A stretch of 64,000 bases of DNA, from positions 186,001 to 250,000 of the forward strand of contig JAXGMV010000001.1 in the NCBI GenBank assembly GCA_040768445.1. Direction: 5' to 3'. Under the pieces are notes generated by a model. The model was not told the origin of the DNA. It did not search any database and worked only from the letters and a program-made list of their open reading frames with translations. A program made the translations under genes and the position numbers. Origin of the DNA: JAXGMV01 sp040768445 (GTDB taxonomy: Bacteria > Chloroflexota > Anaerolineae > Anaerolineales > Anaerolineaceae). Shown here piece after piece: positions 58,471-64,000 of this stretch. Each line of letters begins with the position of its first letter. Position 1 is the stretch's first letter.

Positions 58471-59652
58471 ATGTTCACACAAAAAAAGAAGGAAAAGTTT
58501 ATCGTCCCCATTGGACCACAACATCCAGCGCTAAAAGAACCGGGACATTTCGAATTTGAAGTTGACGGTGAAATTGTTACCGGCGCCTCCCTCAGACTCG
58601 GGTTTGTCCATCGCGGTATAGAAAAATCAGCCGAGAGTCGTTCTTACATCCAGAATTTGTATCTTTTAGAACGCATCTGCGGTATTTGTTCACATGTGCA
58701 CGGCACTATTTATTCCATGAGCATTGAAAAACTTGCTGGCGTTGAAGCACCCCCGCGGGCTCAGGTAATACGTACGATCATGATGGAATTAGAACGCATT
58801 CACAGTCACTTGCTTTGGCTTGGCGTGGCAGCACATGAAGCTGGCTTTGACACGCTCTTTATGTATTCCTGGCGAGACCGCGAAACCGTTATGGATTTAC
58901 TTGAAAACTTGAGCGGTAACCGGGTCAACTATTCAGCCAACCTGCTTGGCGGTGTCAAGTTTGACATCACCAGTGAACAGGCAAAAAAGATCCATGAAGG
59001 CGTTGATTTCCTCGAAAAACGTTGTGACTACTACATGAAAGTTGTCACAACTGATTCGACATTCCTAGGTAGGACACGTAATGTTGGCATTATGACCAAA
59101 GAACAGGCTGAATTGCTCGGTGCTGTTGGTCCTACTGCACGGGCTTCTGGTGTTACCAATGACATTCGTATTGATTCACCACACTTGGGATATACCCAGT
59201 TTAAGGTTAATATCTCGCTGGATGATAGAGGCGACCTCGAAGCACGTTTTGTCGTGCGTATTAAAGAGTTGCTGGAGTCATTCCGATTGCTCCATGAGAT
59301 GGTAGACAACATACCTGCAGGCGAATTAACAACCAGAGTCCCTCGCCGCATTCCTGAAGGTGAAGTCTTCAGCCGGGTTGAAGCACCTCGCGGTGAACTC
59401 TTTTATTACATTCGCAGCAACGGGTCAGATATGCCAGAAAGGATCAAAATTCGCACACCCTCTTTATTGAACTGGGGAACAATTACCTCGGTTGCAATTG
59501 GTCACAAATTGGCAGACATGCCCATGCTTTTATCAGGTATCGATCCTTGCTTCTCCTGCAATGACCGTACCGTCTCAGTAAAACGTTCAGATAGCACCCA
59601 GCACATGACCTGGGATGATCTCAGAAAATATGGAATAGAGTACTACCGATGA
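58471..59652 (+). CDS. [NiFe] hydrogenase large subunit, group 4 (NuoD-like)
   Basis: A 393-residue catalytic subunit. It retains all four Ni-Fe ligands: Cys70 and Cys73 in RICGICSHVHG, and Cys360 and Cys363 in DPCFSCNDR. True complex I NuoD lacks them, so this is a hydrogenase. After Arg366 there are 27 residues (TVSVKRSDSTQHMTWDDL...), corresponding to the tail removed from HycE by the protease HycI. It reduces protons to H2, or the reverse. It is downstream of nuoC and overlaps the NuoH-like gene by four bases. The group 4 assignment is secure; the subgroup is not resolved. Confidence 0.95.
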   Translation: MFTQKKKEKFIVPIGPQHPALKEPGHFEFEVDGEIVTGASLRLGFVHRGIEKSAESRSYIQNLYLLERICGICSHVHGTIYSMSIEKLAGVEAPPRAQVIRTIMMELERIHSHLLWLGVAAHEAGFDTLFMYSWRDRETVMDLLENLSGNRVNYSANLLGGVKFDITSEQAKKIHEGVDFLEKRCDYYMKVVTTDSTFLGRTRNVGIMTKEQAELLGAVGPTARASGVTNDIRIDSPHLGYTQFKVNISLDDRGDLEARFVVRIKELLESFRLLHEMVDNIPAGELTTRVPRRIPEGEVFSRVEAPRGELFYYIRSNGSDMPERIKIRTPSLLNWGTITSVAIGHKLADMPMLLSGIDPCFSCNDRTVSVKRSDSTQHMTWDDLRKYGIEYYR

Positions 59653-60569
59653 AAATACCAGCCCTCATTTCCCTGTTAGTATTCCCCGGCGGTTTGTTTC
59701 TAATATTTGGCGGCATGATATACGAGTGGGTCGATCGAAAATTAGTAGCCCGCTATCAAAACCGCATTGGACCACGGTGGTTCCAACCACTGGCTGATGT
59801 CGTCAAACTCCTGTCAAAAGAAGAGGTGATTCCCCATGGGGTCGATCCTAACCTGTTCATTATCCTGCCGGTGATTGGATTAGCTGGCGCATTGACATCA
59901 GCATTGTACGTCCCACTGTTCGGATTTCAACCTGCTTTCAGTTTTTCTGGTGATCTGATCGTGGTTATTTACTTGCTTAGCATGATGACACTTTCACTGG
60001 GGCTGGCTGGCGCAAATACCCTAAGCCGTTTTGCACTGATTGGAGCCACCCGCACACTAACACAGCTGTTTTCTTACGAAGCACCCTTCATGCTCGCGCT
60101 GCTTGGGCCGGCCATCGCGGCTGGTACCTGGCAAATCAGTGACATTAACCTGTTTACTGGCAGTAACCTGTGGATGATCCTGACACAGCCGGTCGGCTTT
60201 TTGGTTGCGCTGATTGGTTTAATGGGAAAATTGGAATTCCCGCCCTTTGATGCACCTGAAGCTGAGACTGAAATTGTCTCCGGCGCATTGACTGAATACT
60301 CTGGACGCGGCTTAGCACTCTTCCGCATCGGAAAAAATGTCGAACTGATCATTGGTGTTACACTTGTGGCTGCATTTTATCTCGGGGGTCTGGCAAACCC
60401 GTTGGAGTTCGTGCTTAAAACGCTGGCTCTTATATTGGTCATGGCCGGTTTGCAATCTGCATTTGCCCGTCTGCGCATTGATCAGACTGTTGGTCTATGG
60501 TGGCGCATCGGCGCAGTGTTAGCGATCTTACAGCTGCTGGTCATCGTATTGGTGAGGGTTTTATTATGA
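59649..60569 (+). CDS. Hydrogenase membrane anchor subunit, NuoH-like
   Basis: A 306-residue protein with about eight helices. ARYQNRIGPRWFQPLADVVK is the quinone-site/interface segment of NuoH/MbhM, and PPFDAPEAETEIVSGALTEY matches the second signature with its acidic residues. It connects the cytoplasmic hydrogenase arm to the ion-pumping membrane arm. It overlaps both neighbouring genes by four bases (ATGA). Confidence 0.94.
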   Translation: MKIPALISLLVFPGGLFLIFGGMIYEWVDRKLVARYQNRIGPRWFQPLADVVKLLSKEEVIPHGVDPNLFIILPVIGLAGALTSALYVPLFGFQPAFSFSGDLIVVIYLLSMMTLSLGLAGANTLSRFALIGATRTLTQLFSYEAPFMLALLGPAIAAGTWQISDINLFTGSNLWMILTQPVGFLVALIGLMGKLEFPPFDAPEAETEIVSGALTEYSGRGLALFRIGKNVELIIGVTLVAAFYLGGLANPLEFVLKTLALILVMAGLQSAFARLRIDQTVGLWWRIGAVLAILQLLVIVLVRVLL

Positions 60570-60994
60570 CAATTGGATCTTTATTCGGTGAACTCATTAA
60601 GTCTCTCTTCACAAAGCCTGTGACGATTAAGTACCCTGTCGTTCGCAGCCCTGAGCCTGAACGGATGAGAGGAAAATTGATTTGGGACCCTGACAAATGC
60701 TCAGGCTGCCAGTTGTGCGTCAAAGACTGCCCTGCCAATGCACTGGAATTGATTGTTATAGACAAAACCAATAAACAATTTGTGATGCGTTACAACGCTG
60801 ACCGCTGCACATTCTGTGATCAGTGCGTGATCTCATGTCGACTTAACGCCTTGCAGTTATCTAAGGCAGATTGGGAATTAGCTTCAATTTCACGAGATCC
60901 ACTAACAATCGTATATGGTAAGGATGAAGATGTCAAAACCTTCCTGGACAGAGCAGCTCGACCTGATTCTGACATCCCGCACAACCGGGCTTAA
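60566..60994 (+). CDS. Ferredoxin-type subunit with two [4Fe-4S] clusters (NuoI-like)
   Basis: A 142-residue subunit from ATG 60566 (MTIGSLFGELIKSLF); GTGAGGG precedes it, and the longer frame to 60497 is inside the NuoH-like gene. Cluster motifs are CSGCQLCVKDCP and CTFCDQCVISCR. It likely accepts electrons from reduced ferredoxin. Only these two clusters plus that of the small subunit are encoded in the operon, as in Mbh/Ech enzymes; no diaphorase or formate dehydrogenase subunit is present. Confidence 0.93.
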   Translation: MTIGSLFGELIKSLFTKPVTIKYPVVRSPEPERMRGKLIWDPDKCSGCQLCVKDCPANALELIVIDKTNKQFVMRYNADRCTFCDQCVISCRLNALQLSKADWELASISRDPLTIVYGKDEDVKTFLDRAARPDSDIPHNRA

Positions 60995-61439
60995 TGATTA
61001 CCGGTTGGCAATTGTTGGTATTGGCAATGAACTCTCAGGTGATGATGCGGCTGGCGTTGTCCTCGTACAACGCCTGAAAGAGGCGCTCTCACACAGGAGT
61101 GACCTATTGTTTATTGATGGCGGTCTCGCACCAGAAAATTTCAGCGGCTTAATTCGAAAGTTTTCACCGCATCAGTTGCTTTTCATTGATGCTGCCAACC
61201 TGGATGGTCAACCTGGTGAAATTGATGTGTTCGAAATGGAAGAGTTGGATGGATTATCATTCTCAACCCACACGCTGCCGCCTGCAATCCTTGCTGAATA
61301 CCTGGCAGCAGAATGTTCCTGTACAGTCAAACTATTGGGCATCCAACCAGTTACCTTCGGGATGGAAGAACCCATGTCAGAAGCGGTAATAAAGTCTATT
61401 AACACGGTTGTTGACTACATCTGTAAAAGTCTAAAATAA
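60930..61439 (+). CDS. Hydrogenase maturation endopeptidase (HycI/HyaD family)
   Basis: A 169-residue protease. The start at 60930 has AAGGA seven bases before it and overlaps the NuoI-like gene by 65 bases; an ATG at 60915 is possible. GIGNELSGDDAAGV contains the first Ni ligand-type acidic residue, LFIDAANLDG the second, and STHTLPPAIL the conserved His. It would trim the C-terminal tail of the large subunit after nickel insertion. Location at the end of the structural operon matches its dedicated role. hypA-F genes are not in the window. Confidence 0.92.
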   Translation: MSKPSWTEQLDLILTSRTTGLNDYRLAIVGIGNELSGDDAAGVVLVQRLKEALSHRSDLLFIDGGLAPENFSGLIRKFSPHQLLFIDAANLDGQPGEIDVFEMEELDGLSFSTHTLPPAILAEYLAAECSCTVKLLGIQPVTFGMEEPMSEAVIKSINTVVDYICKSLK

Positions 61440-61455
61440 TGCAGTGACATGACAG

Positions 61456-61489
61456 AAAAAGTCCTGGCAAAACTCGCCAGGACTTTTTT
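61456..61489. terminator. Terminator of the hydrogenase operon, bidirectional
   Basis: A 9-bp stem (AGTCCTGGC 61460-61468 with GCCAGGACT 61476-61484), flanked by A- and T-runs. It can also end the minus-strand dehydrogenase gene. Confidence 0.9.
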
Positions 61490-61526
61490 ATTCCCACACA
61501 CTACCTGTGGTCAAACAGCAATCAGT

Positions 61527-62420
61527 CTAATCCTGCACTAACGCTACACCGGCAAGTTTTTCTATAATGGCTACTACGGCAGAGTTGTCAGCATCCTGCA
61601 GACCCAATTGCAGCATGGCGGTGTAAAGTTGAGCATCAACTGCTGCAGATGGCAGGGGAATGCCGTATTCCCTTGCTGTCTCAAGCACAATTTGAATATC
61701 TTTCGCCTGCATACGCGCCTTGAAGCCTGGATTGCGGTTGCCGGCAAAAAGTCGGGGCGGCTTAACATCCAAAGTCCAGCACTGTGCTGCACCGCCGCGA
61801 ATAGCCTGCACAACCTTCTTTGGATCGGCTCCTGCTTTTTGGGCAAAGATCAACAGCTCAGCCATGGCAACCATCTGAGCGGCCACCATAATTTGGTTGG
61901 CGCCTTTGGCAATCTGGCCAGCGCCGGCTTCTCCCACATGGGTGATACTCTTTCCCATGGCTTCGAACACAGGCCGCACTTCTTCCAGGGCATCTTCTGG
62001 ACCGCCAACCATGATGGTTAATGTGCCGTCGCGAGCGCCAATATCGCCACCGCTGACCGGCGCATCCAGTGACCGGACGCCTTTTTTGGCCAGTTCCACA
62101 GCGATATAACGCGCTGATGCCGGCTTGATTGTTGAGTTATCTACAAAAATCAAACCCGGGTGTGCCCCAGTAATGACACCGTCTTCACCGAGAGCAACAA
62201 ACTCAACATCCGGTGAATCCGGCAGGTTGGTAAAGACAATGTCAACCTGTTCAGCAACTTCTTTCGGTGAGTGAGCTTCTATTGCTCCTTCCGCCACCAG
62301 TTCTGCCACTGCACTCCTGCTGCGGTTGTGAACCACAACTGTAAAACCAGCCTTCATAATATTCCTGGCAATAGACTTTCCCATCAAACCCAAGCCAATA
62401 TAGCCAACCTTTTTGTTCAT
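61527..62420 (-). CDS. Beta-hydroxyacid dehydrogenase (3-hydroxyisobutyrate/tartronate-semialdehyde reductase family)
   Basis: A 297-residue NAD(P)-dependent enzyme. The dinucleotide site is IGLGLMGKSIARNIMKAG, the substrate motif is DAPVSGGDIGARDGTL, and the catalytic Lys lies in GAGQIAKGANQIMVA. HNRSRSA after strand 2 (Arg) hints at NADP. The family covers 3-hydroxyisobutyrate dehydrogenase, 2-hydroxy-3-oxopropionate reductase (GarR) and gamma-hydroxybutyrate dehydrogenase; sequence alone does not decide. AAGGA precedes the ATG. Single gene. Confidence 0.9.
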   Translation of the reverse strand: MNKKVGYIGLGLMGKSIARNIMKAGFTVVVHNRSRSAVAELVAEGAIEAHSPKEVAEQVDIVFTNLPDSPDVEFVALGEDGVITGAHPGLIFVDNSTIKPASARYIAVELAKKGVRSLDAPVSGGDIGARDGTLTIMVGGPEDALEEVRPVFEAMGKSITHVGEAGAGQIAKGANQIMVAAQMVAMAELLIFAQKAGADPKKVVQAIRGGAAQCWTLDVKPPRLFAGNRNPGFKARMQAKDIQIVLETAREYGIPLPSAAVDAQLYTAMLQLGLQDADNSAVVAIIEKLAGVALVQD

Positions 62421-62561
62421 AACGTTCCTTTCTTATGCAGAAATTTAATTATTGAAATGAGCAAATTACCACACTTTATTGTACCTATTATACTGTCATG
62501 ATCTCTGCACGCCACAAAAAAGGTTCTGTACCAAACAATTAATATGACGGTGTGTATTTCT

Positions 62562-63161
62562 CTAAAACACTATGCCATCTGGCCGTTTGATCCACCTGTA
62601 CTTACCTGTGGAGAACTGGTTGGCTAATTCGACCGTTCGAATCCACTCATAATACAGCGATTTGACAGTCGTAAGCAGCCCGCCGGCAGCTTCAATGCGT
62701 TTCAATCCAGCCTGGTGCGCATCACCCGGTGAAGCACAGGCATCAGCCACTGCCGCCACGGAATAACCGGCTTTCATCAACCCCAGGGCAGACTGCGCCA
62801 CACATACGTCTGTCTCCAGGCCGGTCAAAATTGCTGTTTTGCGTCCAGTAGCATACACCGCCGCCATGATGTCCGTCTGATCCGCCAGGTTGAAAATCAT
62901 CTTGTCAAACACGACACTTTCAGAAGGAATACTATCTAATAATTTCGGAGTCAACCCACCCATGGCTGGAATCTCTTCTGCTGTGCAGATGACAGGGATA
63001 TCCAAAACACCAGCGACATCCATTAAAAAGCCAATACGCTCCACCACTGAAACACCAATTGCATGAGGCAGCTTGGTTAAAAATGAATCCTGGACATCTA
63101 TGACGACAAGGATTGAATTAGATCGATCAATCAATTGCTGTGTGAGTGATGAATGTGGCAT
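62562..63161 (-). CDS. Isochorismatase-family cysteine hydrolase
   Basis: A 199-residue protein. The catalytic Asp lies in LVVIDVQDSFL and the nucleophilic Cys in LTGLETDVCVAQSALGL, with the middle Lys in a VVFDKMIFN segment; these form the Asp-Lys-Cys triad. It resembles the YcaC-like and nicotinamidase-like members. It hydrolyses an amide, possibly a small ring or ureido compound; the substrate is not known. GGAGGA is eight bases before the ATG. It may be part of the nitrogen-scavenging capacity of the region. Confidence 0.88.
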   Translation of the reverse strand: MPHSSLTQQLIDRSNSILVVIDVQDSFLTKLPHAIGVSVVERIGFLMDVAGVLDIPVICTAEEIPAMGGLTPKLLDSIPSESVVFDKMIFNLADQTDIMAAVYATGRKTAILTGLETDVCVAQSALGLMKAGYSVAAVADACASPGDAHQAGLKRIEAAGGLLTTVKSLYYEWIRTVELANQFSTGKYRWIKRPDGIVF

Positions 63162-63265
63162 GTGATCTATCCTCCAAAATTAATCAGTATTAACAGATGC
63201 TAAATGATCAGATACGCAACTAACACTGCCATTATATACGCGAATGAATAGTCAGATTATAGAAA

Positions 63266-63292
63266 CACCGCAGACAAAGAATGCCTGCGGTG
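63266..63292 (-). terminator. Probable terminator of the DUF2202 gene
   Basis: An 8-bp stem (CACCGCAG 63266-63273 with CTGCGGTG 63285-63292), followed on the minus strand by TTTCTATAAT. It lies downstream of the gene ending at 63333. Confidence 0.55.
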
Positions 63293-63332
63293 CAATACTA
63301 TAGATGTGTTGCAGAAAAATCACTCGGCTTAA

Positions 63333-64000
63333 TTACGACTGGCCGCGGCGCCCTCTTCCACCTGCCTCTTGCTCTCTGCCGCCGCTATCACCTTGCCGCC
63401 CTATTGATTGACCGCGTGCACTGCCAGTGTTAATAATGCCCTGGTAAGTCTCAAGATCAAGATAGACCGGTTGGTACAACTCACCTGTTTGTGTTTGCAA
63501 GGTGCTGACAAATGAATTCAAATGGTTATAAGATCCGTTCAGTAAATTGGTAAAGGTATGCTGCAACTCAATGTTCTGGGTTTGTGCCAGACGCTTCTGC
63601 AAATCGAGAATATCAATTTCCTCAATAGCAGCACCAACCTTCAACGCCTCACTCACAGACTGGCTGCCCCGGGTGATAAGTTCATTGTAGAGTGCTTGCA
63701 GTTCCGGGTTGTTGAAAACCCCGGCAGTGGTTGCTGTGGTGTCTGTTAAGCCTGCGCGGTCCATCAACGACCTGACCGCATCAGCGTGTGTCTGTTCACT
63801 GCGGCTGATATTGGTGAATATCGGCAAACCCCATTTTTCATACAGAATAGTGTAAACATCATGCGCCAGTTTTTCTTCTTCACGCATGAACATCAATGCA
63901 TAGATATCTTGAGCACTCAAACTCTCAAGAGGTATGGGTGTCAAATCATCATGCGTGTGGCTGTCAGTATCACCAGAACCATGCCCATGCCCATTACTAA
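63333..64000 (-). CDS. DUF2202 (ferritin-like) protein with His-rich N-terminal linker; 5' end beyond window
   Basis: The reading frame stays open past the TTG at 63944 to the window edge, so the gene is cut at its 5' end. The visible N-terminal part is Gly/His/Asp-rich (GHGHGSGDTDSHTHDD), followed by the DUF2202 four-helix region (YALMFMREEEKLAHDVYTIL with Glu/His ligands of ferritin type; NISRSEQTHADAVRSL; FTNLLNGSYNHLNSFV). The C-terminus is Gly/Arg-rich. DUF2202 proteins are ferritin-like and may bind di-metal centres; the His-rich stretch suggests metal binding. Function unknown. Probably exported, but the signal sequence is not in the window. Confidence 0.78.
   Translation of the reverse strand, partial: SNGHGHGSGDTDSHTHDDLTPIPLESLSAQDIYALMFMREEEKLAHDVYTILYEKWGLPIFTNISRSEQTHADAVRSLMDRAGLTDTTATTAGVFNNPELQALYNELITRGSQSVSEALKVGAAIEEIDILDLQKRLAQTQNIELQHTFTNLLNGSYNHLNSFVSTLQTQTGELYQPVYLDLETYQGIINTGSARGQSIGRQGDSGGREQEAGGRGRRGQS

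Noticed and set aside
58471..59652. Reading the operon as respiratory complex I (nuo)
   Set aside because: The NuoD-like subunit keeps both CxxC motifs for Ni-Fe and a cleavable tail, a HycI-type protease follows, and the NADH-binding NuoE, F and G are absent.
58471..61439. Selenocysteine in the hydrogenase or other genes of the window
   Set aside because: All Ni ligand positions are Cys codons, and I saw no in-frame TGA followed by continued family homology.
1..64000. Mobile elements, prophage, CRISPR arrays or defence islands
   Set aside because: No transposase, integrase, phage structural gene, direct-repeat array or Cas/restriction gene was seen.

Overview
The window looks like a chromosomal segment of an anaerobic, fermentative or syntrophic bacterium, most like the Chloroflexota class Anaerolineae. 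This is inferred from gene content: an energy-converting [NiFe] hydrogenase, multiheme c-type cytochromes, many Dpp-type peptide transporters whose lipoproteins have Ala/Pro/Glu/Thr-rich linkers, DUF2089/SHOCT-like small proteins, and moderate GC. No 16S gene is present, so taxonomy is not proven. I see no phage, insertion sequence or CRISPR array. Both ends cut a gene: the 3' tail of an unknown CDS at 1-129, and a DUF2202 protein running off the right end.

Layout. 1-9.4 kb: a cold-shock gene with a long leader; a nitrogen cluster (glutamine synthetase plus YgeY-type M20 hydrolase, divergent from an FMN-binding glutamate-synthase-like protein); an N-acyl-D-amino-acid deacylase; a Crp/Fnr regulator; an amidase. 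9.5-17 kb: tRNA-Phe, a thermonuclease lipoprotein, a G5/3D cell-wall protein, rsmA, a dolichyl-phosphate-mannose-synthase-like glycosyltransferase, a V4R-like protein, an L,D-transpeptidase and an M32 carboxypeptidase. 17-22.6 kb: serC-serA and a MacB-type efflux operon. 22.8-25.3 kb: a membrane cytochrome b fused to cytochrome c, co-transcribed with a nine-haem cytochrome. 25.5-34 kb: a putative metalloprotease, an FmdB zinc ribbon, gmk, a rhomboid protease, an MFS transporter, a DUF2089/SHOCT regulatory operon, a leaderless radical-SAM DNA modification/repair gene and a C39-like peptidase. 34-46 kb: three dppBC permease pairs, two solute-binding lipoproteins, a serine hydrolase of beta-lactamase fold and alanine racemase, with no ATPase genes. 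46.3-51.1 kb: phasin and PhaR, a quinate-dehydrogenase-like protein, a MobA-like nucleotidyltransferase, a PAP2 phosphatase, a selenocysteine tRNA and an M50 protease. 51.2-52.8 kb: a second D-aminoacylase. 53-61.4 kb: an eleven-gene group 4 [NiFe] hydrogenase operon ending in its maturation protease. 61.5-64 kb: a beta-hydroxyacid dehydrogenase, an isochorismatase-family hydrolase and the partial DUF2202 protein.

How it fits together (inference). Peptide importers, two D-aminoacylases, an amidase, M20/M32 peptidases, a serine hydrolase and alanine racemase suggest scavenging of peptides, including D-amino-acid or murein-derived ones. The hydrogenase would dispose of fermentation electrons as H2 while pumping ions. 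The selenocysteine tRNA shows that selenoproteins are made, although none was identified here. No wholly new defence or mobile system was found. The most informative novelties are regulatory: a leaderless promoter, a palindrome at the phasin promoter and phased repeats in front of the DUF2089 operon. The ATPase-less transporter cluster and the complete hydrogenase operon are also notable.
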